7,417 bases of DNA from an uncultured beta proteobacterium. GTDB lineage: Bacteria > Pseudomonadota > Gammaproteobacteria > Burkholderiales > Burkholderiaceae_C. The DNA lies in NCBI GenBank assembly GCA_903920405.1, contig CAIXMC010000180.1:1-7417 (forward strand), written 5' to 3'. Of this stretch, positions 1 to 6,693 are shown one piece after another (within the stretch, counting starts at the first letter, position 1; the number at the start of each line of letters is the position of its first letter). The notes beneath the pieces are model-generated. The model was not told where the DNA came from and ran no database searches. It was given only the letters and a program-made list of their open reading frames with translations. A program made the position numbers and the translations under genes.

Positions 1-990
1 TCGAACCTCGCCCTCGGTTTCATGACATAACTGAATCAATTCATCACATTGCTGTGGAGTTAGGTCATTCTTGACACCGCCTGGCACAACGCCATCCATC
101 ATCAGGCGGTGGCCATAAACCCGTGCTGATGCCCTTAACCAGTTCTCACGCAAACGCGAAAACTGCGCCAGAGCAAAGGCAAAAGCCACATCGTTGGCAA
201 TGGCGCCTAAGTCCCCCAGATGGTTGGCTACCCGCTCACGCTCCAGCATCACCGCACGAAGGGTATTTGCGCGTGGTGAGACGACGGTTTGCGTGGCCGA
301 TTCAAGCGCCATACAGTAAGCCCAGGCGTAACCCACAGTGGTGTCACCCGACACGCGCCCTGCCAGACGGTAAGCCTGCAAGGGGTCGAATTCGGTCATG
401 CGCCGCTCAACGCCTTTGTGGGTGTAGCCTAAGCGTTCCTCAAGGCGAAGCACTTTTTCACCCACCACAGAAAACCGGAAATGTCCAGGTTCAATGATGC
501 CGGCATGAACGGGGCCAACAGCAATTTCATGAACGCCCTCCCCCACCACCGATACAAAAGGATAGTTCACCGTGTCTGTGGAAGCATGACCATCTATGCT
601 GTGCGCACGCAGCGGAAAAAAGTCAACCGCCCAGGCACCGTGGTTCAGCCAGGGTCGCACATCAGATGCGCCGGTGGCATGAACACCCGACAAATCTGCT
701 GCAGCCCTTTGCATACGTGCAGCCGATAAAAACACGGCTGACACATCGGGGTAGCAGGGGTTATCAGCGGCCAGTGGCAAAGTCAGCCAAAACGCGCCAT
801 CGGCAGTGGCATAAGCTGCATTCACTGACAAATGCCCATCATCGCTCGCCCACAGCGTGAGTAAACGCCCTAAAGCCTCACGCACGGCCAGCGCTGCTGC
901 AGTCCACTGTTCAACATTGACCGTTGCATGCGCTATGGGTAATATAGTGGACAACACAATGCCATCAAGGGCTAGACCAGGAATTGTCAT
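1..990 (-). CDS. hyfG: HyfG-like (NuoCD/49-kDa) large subunit of an Ehr-type complex, lacking Ni-binding cysteines; 3' end outside window
   Basis: The frame is open from 990 to the left edge, giving 330 residues without a stop, so the C-terminus is missing. Residues 1-130 form a short NuoC/30-kDa-like region ending in WAVDFFPLR. The 49-kDa/hydrogenase large-subunit domain follows, with the hallmark GPVHAGIIEPGHFRF (159-173) and RLGYTHKGVERR (186-197). The family role is the peripheral redox subunit that in [NiFe] hydrogenases holds the Ni-Fe site. Here the first Ni motif, normally RxCGxC, reads RVSGDT (212-217), so both cysteines are gone. The only nearby Cys (226) is not in a CxxC. The start is one of two adjacent ATGs (993 or 990) just after GGGAGG at 999-994; I prefer 990, which overlaps the hyfF stop by one base (TGATG). 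The gene follows hyfF directly, as in hyf operons. I am confident of the family. That it is not a hydrogenase is inferred from the missing ligands; the second motif is outside the window. Confidence 0.9.
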   Translation of the reverse strand, partial: MTIPGLALDGIVLSTILPIAHATVNVEQWTAAALAVREALGRLLTLWASDDGHLSVNAAYATADGAFWLTLPLAADNPCYPDVSAVFLSAARMQRAAADLSGVHATGASDVRPWLNHGAWAVDFFPLRAHSIDGHASTDTVNYPFVSVVGEGVHEIAVGPVHAGIIEPGHFRFSVVGEKVLRLEERLGYTHKGVERRMTEFDPLQAYRLAGRVSGDTTVGYAWAYCMALESATQTVVSPRANTLRAVMLERERVANHLGDLGAIANDVAFAFALAQFSRLRENWLRASARVYGHRLMMDGVVPGGVKNDLTPQQCDELIQLCHETEGEVR

Positions 991-2444
991 CATCCTCCCA
1001 ACATGCCAGAAGCCCGCACAAACCAGGCATTCAAATACGGTGGAATGTACAAACCCAACATCAAAGCCAATGCCAAATGCACAAACACAGGCAGCAAGGC
1101 AGGGGGATGCGCTAGGGTTTTGAGATCAGTATCGCCAAAAACCATGGGCAAAACACGGCTCATGATGGAGGCAAAAGCCACCCCCAGGGCCAAAAACAAA
1201 AAGGGTGTTGTCCAAGGTTGCTCTCGCATGGCGGTGGTCAAAATTAAAAATTCACTGGCAAAAACGCCAAAGGGCGGCATACCCAAAATGGCCATTGCAC
1301 CCATCATCATGCCCCAGCCAACGGTGGGGTTCACCTTGATCAACCCGCGAATGTCGCTCATCACTTGCGTTTTGGCTTGTTGGGTGGCGTGACCCACGGT
1401 AAAGAAAATAGCCGACTTGACCAAAGAATGCACCGTCATGTGCAATAGCCCCGCAAAATTGGCGACCGCCCCGCCCATGCCAAAAGCAAAGGTCATCAAC
1501 CCCATGTGTTCGATGGACGAGTAAGAGAACATTCGCTTGACATCTTTTTGGCGCGATAAAAAGAACGCAGCCACCACAACCGATAGCAGCCCAAAACCCA
1601 TCATCAGTTGCCCTGCGATGTGCGATCCCAAAGCGCCGTCGGTCAGCACCTTGCAGCGCAACACGGCGTACATGGCCACATTGAGCAACAGGCCAGACAG
1701 AACCGCTGACACCGGCGTTGGCCCCTCGGCGTGGGCATCAGGCAACCAACTGTGCAGGGGCACCAGGCCAATTTTGGTGCCATAGCCAATCAGGAGAAAC
1801 ACAAAAGCCAAGGTGATGATGGTGGGGTCTAACTGTGCCTTGATGGCATCTAGGTCTGTCCACAAAAGCGTAGCCCCTGTGCTCCCCATCACTTTGTCGG
1901 CGGCCATATAAAGCAAAATCGTGCCAAACAGGGCTTGGGCAATGCCTACACCGCACAAAATAAAGTATTTCCAGGCAGCTTCCAGACTGGCTGATGTGCG
2001 ATAGACGCTGACCAGCAGCACCGTAGTGAGGGTGGCGGCTTCCATCGCCACCCACAGAATTCCCAGATTGTTGGTCGTCAAGCCCAGCAGCATGGTGAAG
2101 CCAAACAATTGGTACATGCTGTGGTACAGACGCATGCGCGGCGCATTCATCTTGCCGTGTTCTTGCTCAATGCGCATGTAAGGTCTGGAAAAAATGGCCG
2201 TGGTCAAACTGACAAACGTGGTCAAACTCACCAGAAAAGCGTTCAGGGGGTCCATAAAAAACTGTTTGTTAAACGCCATTTCAGGCCCATGACCCGTCAC
2301 ATGCACCGTCAAGGCCACGGATGCCACAAAGGTCGCCAGACTAAACGCCACGTTCACATCACGCGCATAAGGTTGATGCCCCAGCCAGCCCAACACCAGG
2401 CCGCCTGCCAAGGGAAAAACCAACACCCACACCAGTGCATTCAT
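990..2444 (-). CDS. hyfF: HyfF-like antiporter-type membrane subunit (NuoN/NuoM family)
   Basis: This 484-residue, highly hydrophobic protein is somewhat shorter than E. coli HyfF (about 526). It belongs to the proton-translocating NuoL/M/N family and should be an integral inner-membrane ion-channel subunit. The core domain includes AMEA (Glu135, the TM5 acidic residue), YGTKIGLVPLHSWLPDAHAE (221-240, with Lys224 in TM7), SGLLLNVAMYAVLR (250-263), SYSSIEHMGLM (307-317) and HSLVKSAIFF (339-348, with Lys343). At the usual TM8 lysine position there is Asn255, and the late broken-helix region has SRVLPMVFGD with Arg430. It starts at ATG 2444, with AAGGAAG seven bases upstream (2458-2452), and overlaps the hyfE stop by four bases (ATGA). 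Its own stop overlaps the hyfG start. The neighbour order E-F-G matches hyf operons and separates it from NuoM or Mrp antiporter genes. Confidence 0.92.
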   Translation of the reverse strand: MNALVWVLVFPLAGGLVLGWLGHQPYARDVNVAFSLATFVASVALTVHVTGHGPEMAFNKQFFMDPLNAFLVSLTTFVSLTTAIFSRPYMRIEQEHGKMNAPRMRLYHSMYQLFGFTMLLGLTTNNLGILWVAMEAATLTTVLLVSVYRTSASLEAAWKYFILCGVGIAQALFGTILLYMAADKVMGSTGATLLWTDLDAIKAQLDPTIITLAFVFLLIGYGTKIGLVPLHSWLPDAHAEGPTPVSAVLSGLLLNVAMYAVLRCKVLTDGALGSHIAGQLMMGFGLLSVVVAAFFLSRQKDVKRMFSYSSIEHMGLMTFAFGMGGAVANFAGLLHMTVHSLVKSAIFFTVGHATQQAKTQVMSDIRGLIKVNPTVGWGMMMGAMAILGMPPFGVFASEFLILTTAMREQPWTTPFLFLALGVAFASIMSRVLPMVFGDTDLKTLAHPPALLPVFVHLALALMLGLYIPPYLNAWFVRASGMLGG

Positions 2445-3103
2445 CGTGTGACTTCCTTCAGGGCTTCGAGGTGATGAATGTCAAGGCTGTCAAATTTTTC
2501 ACGAATCTGAAACATGAACACACCCAAAATCAACACCCCCACCAGCACATCAAGGGCAATGCCAAATTCCACAATCATCGGCATGCCGTTGGTCACTGTG
2601 GTGGCGGCAAAAATCAAACCGTTTTCCATTGATAAAAATCCAATCACCTGTGGCACGGCTTTGGAGCGGGTGATCATCATCATGAAAGACAAAAACACAC
2701 AGGCCAAGGCAATGCCCAAAGAACCCCCTGCAATGGAATCAGACAGGCGAGACACCGGCAGCGCCAGGCTAAAGGCAAAAATCACCAGTGCAATGCCAAC
2801 GAGCATGGTGGTGGGAATATTGAACAGGGTTTCCACATCCCATTTCACATTGAGTTGGCGAATCACACGGTGCAGCATCCACGGGATAAACATGACCTTG
2901 AGCACCAGGGTCAATGCACCTGACACATACAAATCCGGCTGATGGGCAACATAAGCCAGTAAAAACGAGGTGACCACCAGGGCCGCGCCCTGAACCATGA
3001 ACAAATTGATGAGCGAAACAATGCGACGCTGCGAAATCATGGCAAAAGACAACATCAAAATCAATGTTGCAAACAGGTTAATCAATTGGGGCACATGCCG
3101 CAT
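2441..3103 (-). CDS. hyfE: HyfE-like membrane subunit (NuoK-related)
   Basis: The protein has 220 residues, close to E. coli HyfE (about 216), and roughly seven hydrophobic segments. The C-terminal part resembles NuoK: GFLSMENGLIFA (155-166) carries a membrane glutamate (Glu160), and IVEFGIALDVLVGVLILG (177-194) adds Glu179 and Asp185. Lys69, in LVLKVMFIP, is another charged residue within a membrane segment. Such residues form the proton path in NuoK and HyfE proteins. The tail FDSLDIHHLEALKE is polar and probably cytoplasmic. I chose ATG 3103 over the in-frame TTG at 3106 because GGGAG (3115-3111) lies seven bases before the ATG. The start overlaps the hyfC stop by one base (TGATG), and the stop overlaps the hyfF start by four. 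The size and the position between a NuoH-like and a NuoM/N-like gene support HyfE rather than NuoK, which is about 100 residues. Confidence 0.9.
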   Translation of the reverse strand: MRHVPQLINLFATLILMLSFAMISQRRIVSLINLFMVQGAALVVTSFLLAYVAHQPDLYVSGALTLVLKVMFIPWMLHRVIRQLNVKWDVETLFNIPTTMLVGIALVIFAFSLALPVSRLSDSIAGGSLGIALACVFLSFMMMITRSKAVPQVIGFLSMENGLIFAATTVTNGMPMIVEFGIALDVLVGVLILGVFMFQIREKFDSLDIHHLEALKEVTR

Positions 3104-4059
3104 CAACGTGCTCCCAGTAACACATTGACCAACAAGCCAATCACCGCCAGCAAAAACGCAGTTCCCAAAAACTCAGGCACACGAAAAATTCGCATTTTGG
3201 CGCTGACGGCCTCAATGGCTGCGAGCAAAAAACCACCCACGGCCAACTTGAAAACCAGCACTGGCAGTGCCCAAAGAAGTGCCAGAGGATCATGCGCTTG
3301 CGCCACACCCCAGGGGAAAAAGATCGCCAGTCCAATGCACGAATAGGCAAACAGTTTCAAACTGGCTGCCCATTCCCACAGTGCCAAATGTCGCCCCGAA
3401 TATTCCAGAATCATGGCCTCGTGAATCATGGTCAATTCCAGATGAGTGTCGGGGTTGTCAATGGGAACTCGCGCATTTTCAGCCAGAGACACCATGGTAA
3501 ACGCCACGCCTGCCAGCAGCAAACTGGGGTGAATCACCACATCCTGCTGCACAATCGTCTCGACAATGGTCGTGAGCGAGGTTGATCGGGTCATCATGGA
3601 AGCACAAAACAGAACCATCAAAAGGGCAGGCTCGGCCAAAAAGCCCACCAACATTTCACGCCGAGCGCCCATCGTGCCAAAAGCTGAGCCTACCTCCATG
3701 GCGGCCAATGAAATAAACACTCGCGCCAAGGCAAACAGGCCTACCAACGCAATGGCATCGGCGGCGGGCGACAGGGGCAAATCGGTGGACAGGGTTGGAA
3801 CAATTGCGCAGGCCAGCAACATGCAGCCAAACACCATATAGGGTGCGCGGCGGTACAGGGTTGTGACGTTGTGTTCCATCAAACACTCTTTGTGAAACAG
3901 CTTGTGCAAAGAACGGTACGGCTGCAAAATGCTGGGTGCTGTTTTGTTTTGAAAGCGCACCCGCCATTGTTGTACCCAGCCGGTCAACAATGGCGCCAGG
4001 ATCAGTGCCACCAGCAGCGCCATGAATTGCGACACAACCCCCAAAATGCTGAAATTCAT
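3103..4059 (-). CDS. hyfC: HyfC-like membrane subunit (NuoH/HycD family)
   Basis: The protein has 318 residues (E. coli HyfC about 322) and about eight membrane segments. It belongs to the NuoH family, the membrane anchor that joins the peripheral redox arm to the ion-pumping subunits. Diagnostic stretches are PYRSLHKLFHKE (47-58), GSAFGTMGARREML (124-137) followed by FLAEPALL (140-147), ENARVPIDNPDTHLE (194-208) and MIHEAMILEYSGRHLALWEW (211-230). The acidic residues at 122, 143, 194 and 208 are typical of the coupling region in this family. The open frame extends upstream to 4200, but that part would be antisense-like sequence over the end of hyfB. ATG 4059 gives the family N-terminus and an ATGA overlap with the hyfB stop. 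The ribosome binding site is weak (GGTGGTGAAG just upstream), which suggests translational coupling to hyfB. Confidence 0.93.
   Translation of the reverse strand: MNFSILGVVSQFMALLVALILAPLLTGWVQQWRVRFQNKTAPSILQPYRSLHKLFHKECLMEHNVTTLYRRAPYMVFGCMLLACAIVPTLSTDLPLSPAADAIALVGLFALARVFISLAAMEVGSAFGTMGARREMLVGFLAEPALLMVLFCASMMTRSTSLTTIVETIVQQDVVIHPSLLLAGVAFTMVSLAENARVPIDNPDTHLELTMIHEAMILEYSGRHLALWEWAASLKLFAYSCIGLAIFFPWGVAQAHDPLALLWALPVLVFKLAVGGFLLAAIEAVSAKMRIFRVPEFLGTAFLLAVIGLLVNVLLGAR
3111..3115 (-). promoter_or_regulatory. Ribosome binding site deciding the hyfE start
   Basis: GGGAG on the minus strand lies seven bases before ATG 3103 and only four before the alternative TTG at 3106. The spacing favours the ATG. 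The site is inside the last codons of hyfC. Confidence 0.6.
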
Positions 4060-6074
4060 CGCTTCACCACCCACAACATCACCACCAACGTCGCAAAGCT
4101 GTACATCAAATAAATGGCAATGCGTCCCTGCTGCAACACGCCGATGATTCTGGACATGCGCTCGACCAAGGCTGCGACGGGCACATACAGCCACTGCCAC
4201 AAGGGGTCTTGCACCGTGACCTGGTAATGGGGTTGGGTGTCAAACGCAGTGGGCACTTCACGCTTCATGCGAAAAAAAGGTTCAAAAATTTGTCGTATGG
4301 GCTGCCCAAAACCTTCAGCCGTGTCTTGCATCCTTGAGGTTTGCCAGGGATAACCACAATCCCACGCAGGCACACGCCGCAAGTGCCCGTGGTAAATTTT
4401 GCGAACCAAAACAAAGGTCAGTCCAAACGTGGTCAAAACACCCAACAGAAAAATGGCAGGCGCATAGCTGGCACGCTCCATGCTCACCGGCACCAGTAGC
4501 CAACGGTTTTCTACATCAGTCTGCGCCAGGCCACCTTGAACCAACATGTGAGTGACGGGGTCCATCAGCAAAATGACGTAGTTGGGAAACAAACCCAGCA
4601 GCAAACACCCCCCCGCCAGCCACAACATGCCGATGCGCTCCCACGGGCCTGCATCGTGGGCCTGTGCGAGCTTTTCTTCACGGGGTTGCCCCAAAAAAAT
4701 CACTCCAAAATATTTGACCATGGTGTAGCCCGACGAGGCTGCAATCAGGGCTATCAAGGCAGCCATCACCGGCACCAGCATGTCCAGCGACGCGCTTGGC
4801 AAACCGGTGGTAAACAAGAAACTCTGCAACAAAAGCCACTCTGCCACAAAGCCACCAAACGGGGGCAACCCCGCGCAAGACAAAGCGCCCACCAACGTAG
4901 GCCAAGCTACCCAAGGCATGTAGCGAATCAACCCTCCGAGCTTGCCTAAGCTGCGCTCGCCCGTGGCGTGCATCACAGCCCCCGTACTGCAAAACAGCAA
5001 ACTTTTAAAAAAGGCGTGGCTCAACATTTGGTAAAACGATGCCGTCAAGGCCAAGGCAGCATAAGAATGCATACCGTAAGCTAAAAACAACAAGGATAGC
5101 CCCAAGCCGGCGCACATCAAGCCAATGTTTTCAATGGATGAATAGGCCAGCAGGCGCTTCATTTCGGTCTGAACGGTTGAAAACACCACGCCAAACAAGG
5201 CCGTGATCAACCCCACGGCCATCAACAAAATACCCCACCACCATACAGGGGCTTGCAGCAAATCAAAAGACACCCGCAGTAGGCCATAGAGGGCAATTTT
5301 GAGCATGACACCACTCATCAGGGCAGAAAACGGCGAAGGCGCTGCCGGGTGGGCTTCAGGCAACCAGGCATGAAGCGGCAAAAGACCAGCCTTGGCCCCA
5401 AACCCAAACACCGCCAAAACAAAAGCCACTGAAGCCCACAAGGGTGACAGGTGTTGGGCGCGCATATTGTCAAAGGTGTAATCGCCTGTGTTGGCCTGTA
5501 ACAACCCAAAGCACAGCAAAATGCCCAAAGCACCCACATGTGCAATCAGGATGTACAAGTAGCCCGCTCGACGAATGTCGGGAATGCGATGGTTGGCCAT
5601 GACCAAAAAAAACGAGGAAAACGCCATGGTTTCCCACACCACCATGAACACATAAGCGTCATCGGCCAAAACCACCATGGCAATGCTGGCCAAAAATACG
5701 TGGTACTCCAGACAAATCAGACCCGGCGGTGTGCCCTCTCCCTTTCTGAAGTAACCCGCAGCAAAAGCAGAAACTCCTGCTGAAGCGCCGCCTATCAAAA
5801 TCAGGAAAAAAGCCGACAAACTGTCAAGCCGAAGGTGAAAAGGCAGTTGCGGCAAACCCAGTGGCAGAATGGCTGTTTGCACATCGGCAAACATGGCGCT
5901 GATCCCTACGCCCAAAAGCACAAGAGAAAAAGCAGCACCCAAAGGGAATAAAACCGTGGCAACAAACCGCAGTTGACGCAGCGCCATCACGCCCATTACC
6001 CCGATAAGCAACCAAGCCACCACCACTGCCAAAACCCAATCGAGGTGGCTGGCAAAATTAAACAATGGGGTCAT
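4056..6074 (-). CDS. hyfB: HyfB-like antiporter-type membrane subunit (NuoL/M family)
   Basis: With start ATG 6074 the protein has 672 residues, equal to the E. coli HyfB length as I recall it. It is the large antiporter-like subunit, expected to conduct protons or Na+ in the membrane arm. Visible family marks (numbered from ATG 6074) are MVVWETMAFSSFF with Glu148 in TM5, FGAKAGLLPLHAWLPEAH with Lys228 in TM7, GVMLKIALYGLLR with Lys259 in TM8, SHAFFKSLLF with His353 and Lys357, and TMVKYFGVIFLG with Lys454. All canonical ion-path residues are therefore present. The C-terminal extension has the HyfB/HycC-type WDCGYPWQ (571-578) and a final membrane helix ending VVKR. This extension and its neighbours distinguish it from NuoL and DabB. 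It is the first gene of the operon. The start is uncertain: neither ATG 6074 nor the in-frame ATG at 6131 has a good Shine-Dalgarno sequence, and the 19 extra residues from 6131 look non-native. The stop overlaps hyfC by four bases. Confidence 0.92.
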   Translation of the reverse strand: MTPLFNFASHLDWVLAVVVAWLLIGVMGVMALRQLRFVATVLFPLGAAFSLVLLGVGISAMFADVQTAILPLGLPQLPFHLRLDSLSAFFLILIGGASAGVSAFAAGYFRKGEGTPPGLICLEYHVFLASIAMVVLADDAYVFMVVWETMAFSSFFLVMANHRIPDIRRAGYLYILIAHVGALGILLCFGLLQANTGDYTFDNMRAQHLSPLWASVAFVLAVFGFGAKAGLLPLHAWLPEAHPAAPSPFSALMSGVMLKIALYGLLRVSFDLLQAPVWWWGILLMAVGLITALFGVVFSTVQTEMKRLLAYSSIENIGLMCAGLGLSLLFLAYGMHSYAALALTASFYQMLSHAFFKSLLFCSTGAVMHATGERSLGKLGGLIRYMPWVAWPTLVGALSCAGLPPFGGFVAEWLLLQSFLFTTGLPSASLDMLVPVMAALIALIAASSGYTMVKYFGVIFLGQPREEKLAQAHDAGPWERIGMLWLAGGCLLLGLFPNYVILLMDPVTHMLVQGGLAQTDVENRWLLVPVSMERASYAPAIFLLGVLTTFGLTFVLVRKIYHGHLRRVPAWDCGYPWQTSRMQDTAEGFGQPIRQIFEPFFRMKREVPTAFDTQPHYQVTVQDPLWQWLYVPVAALVERMSRIIGVLQQGRIAIYLMYSFATLVVMLWVVKR

Positions 6075-6152
6075 GGGCGAGGGTGGTGAGAAATAAACGA
6101 GTGACGACCTGAATCTTACACCTGCCCACATCGGCTATTAAATAAATAGCAT

Positions 6153-6177
6153 CCAGCGCTTATTCCACGGGCGCTGG
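6153..6177. other. Small inverted repeat (7-bp stem, 11-base loop)
   Basis: CCAGCGC (6153-6159) pairs with GCGCTGG (6171-6177). On the minus strand it is followed by ATGCTATTTATTTAAT, which is A/T-rich but not a clean U-tract. It lies in the leader of the hyf-like operon. It could be a weak terminator of read-through from upstream or a leader structure; neither is established. Confidence 0.35.
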
Positions 6178-6185
6178 TAGTCCGT

Positions 6186-6215
6186 TTCATAAAAATGGTT
6201 ACCTAATGAAATCAA
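6186..6215 (-). promoter_or_regulatory. Candidate sigma-70 promoter for the hyf-like operon
   Basis: On the minus strand, TTGATT (6215-6210) and TATGAA (6191-6186) are separated by 18 bases, about 110 bases upstream of the preferred hyfB start. Each hexamer matches consensus at four of six positions. I looked for sigma-54 (-24/-12) spacing, typical of E. coli hyf/hyc promoters, and saw nothing convincing. This is the best candidate in an A/T-rich stretch, not a firm call. Confidence 0.25.
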
Positions 6216-6251
6216 TGGATTTTTCTGTCTGGCCAGAGGAGAGGAGGCGCA

Positions 6252-6383
6252 ATCAGGGTGAATTCGTTCTGAAGGCAAGTTGTTGAATTTTCGTCATTCC
6301 CGCGAAGGCGGGAATCTAGTGCATTCTGGAGTCCCGCCTTCGCGGGAATGACGGAACTGGCTGAAGAACAAATTCACCCTGAT
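6252..6383. repeat. Nested inverted-repeat element with two inverted dRS3-like units
   Basis: The outer arms are 19 bases long (6252-6270 and 6365-6383, ATCAGGGTGAATTCGTTCT) with one mismatch. Between them is a perfect 22-bp inverted repeat (6292-6313 and 6332-6353) around an 18-base spacer. Each inner arm carries the core ATTCCCGCGAAGGCGGGA, itself a small palindrome. Its pattern ATTCCC-N8-GGGAAT is that of the neisserial dRS3 repeat, and similar units are scattered through betaproteobacterial genomes. The structure suggests a non-autonomous mobile or REP-like intergenic element of 132 bp. It carries no coding sequence. Flanking direct repeats are not evident beyond a 2-base CA. Its right edge supplies the stop codon of the small AbrB-like gene. 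Confidence 0.75.
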
Positions 6384-6523
6384 CATCCTGGATTCCTCAG
6401 TTGAACGCGCCCTGTGTCGTCTATTACAAATTCCACGGTGGAACCGGTTTGCAAATTGAGGGCTGCGCGTACAGCCACTGGAACGGCAATTTGCCCTTTT
6501 CGGGTTAGCGTTGCAGTGGGCAC
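6383..6523 (-). CDS. AbrB/MazE (SpoVT-AbrB)-type antitoxin, short and probably a remnant
   Basis: This 46-residue frame starts MPTATLTRKGQIAVPVAV (1-18) and continues with RAALNLQTGSTVEFVIDD (19-36) and GRVQLRNP. It is a clear match to the swapped-hairpin DNA-binding domain of AbrB/MazE/VapB antitoxins, whose usual start is M-(P)-x-TLTSKGQITIP. Antitoxins of this class are typically about 75-85 residues, with a C-terminal tail that binds the toxin. Here the frame stops right after the DNA-binding domain, at TGA 6385-6383, whose last base is the first base of the neighbouring palindrome. The start is GTG 6523, with AAGGA five bases upstream. The MITE-like element lies immediately beyond that site, so any original promoter is displaced. 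No toxin frame (PIN, MazF) is visible downstream. It could still make a DNA-binding peptide, but a decayed antitoxin is more likely. Confidence 0.7.
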   Translation of the reverse strand: MPTATLTRKGQIAVPVAVRAALNLQTGSTVEFVIDDTGRVQLRNPG

Positions 6524-6528
6524 AAATA

Positions 6529-6533
6529 TCCTT
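6529..6533 (-). promoter_or_regulatory. Ribosome binding site of the AbrB-like gene, inside the MITE target-site repeat
   Basis: AAGGA on the minus strand lies five bases before GTG 6523. It is part of the TCCTTA direct repeat (6529-6534) that recurs at 6691-6696 on the other side of the MITE. The insertion therefore preserved this site but separated it from upstream sequence. Confidence 0.5.
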
Positions 6534-6534
6534 A

Positions 6535-6693
6535 GGATGTGGTCAGTAATAAGTTCCCCATTTGGCCGTCAGAGTTGGGATGCAATGCTAGGCGCAAATC
6601 GCGCGGTGTGGCCATGCCACATAAGCGATTTGTAACGAAGCAGTGCGCCCAAATCTGACGAGCCAAATGGGGAACTTATTACTGACCACATCC
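6535..6693. mobile_element. MITE-like palindromic element, 159 bp, no coding capacity
   Basis: The ends form a perfect 33-bp inverted repeat (6534-6566 and 6662-6694), reading AGGATGTGGTCAGTAATAAG inward. After a one-base bulge the match resumes with CGTCAGA (6567-6573 and 6654-6660), continues imperfectly through CAAATCGC (6595-6602 and 6625-6632), and closes with TGTGGC-CAT-GCCACA at the centre (6607-6621). The whole element is thus one long hairpin. It is flanked by TTA on both sides (6532-6534 and 6694-6696). A longer direct repeat, TCCTTA, also flanks it (6529-6534 and 6691-6696), overlapping the right terminus. This fits a non-autonomous derivative of an IS or transposon. The parental family cannot be named from the ends alone. 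Confidence 0.8.

Noticed and set aside
4060..4200. N-terminal extension of hyfC by 47 codons upstream of ATG 4059
   Set aside because: It lies entirely within the hyfB coding end in another frame and is not NuoH-like. ATG 4059 gives the family N-terminus and an ATGA overlap.
990..6131. Possibility that this is a nuo (complex I) or Mrp/Dab operon
   Set aside because: The HyfB-type C-terminal WDCG region, the 220-residue HyfE-like protein and the fused 30/49-kDa HyfG-like subunit with GPVHAGIIEPGHFRF match hydrogenase-4-type operons instead.
6252..6353. Reading the strong palindrome as an intrinsic terminator
   Set aside because: Neither strand has a U-run after the stem, and the dRS3-like core with outer arms is better explained as a repeat element. 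It may still impede transcription.
6292..6353. CRISPR-like repeats
   Set aside because: There are only two copies, in inverted orientation, with a short spacer and no array or cas genes.
6414..6635. Plus-strand frame of 73 codons across the AbrB-like gene and the MITE
   Set aside because: It is antisense to the AbrB-like gene and runs into palindromic repeat sequence. The protein has no family resemblance.
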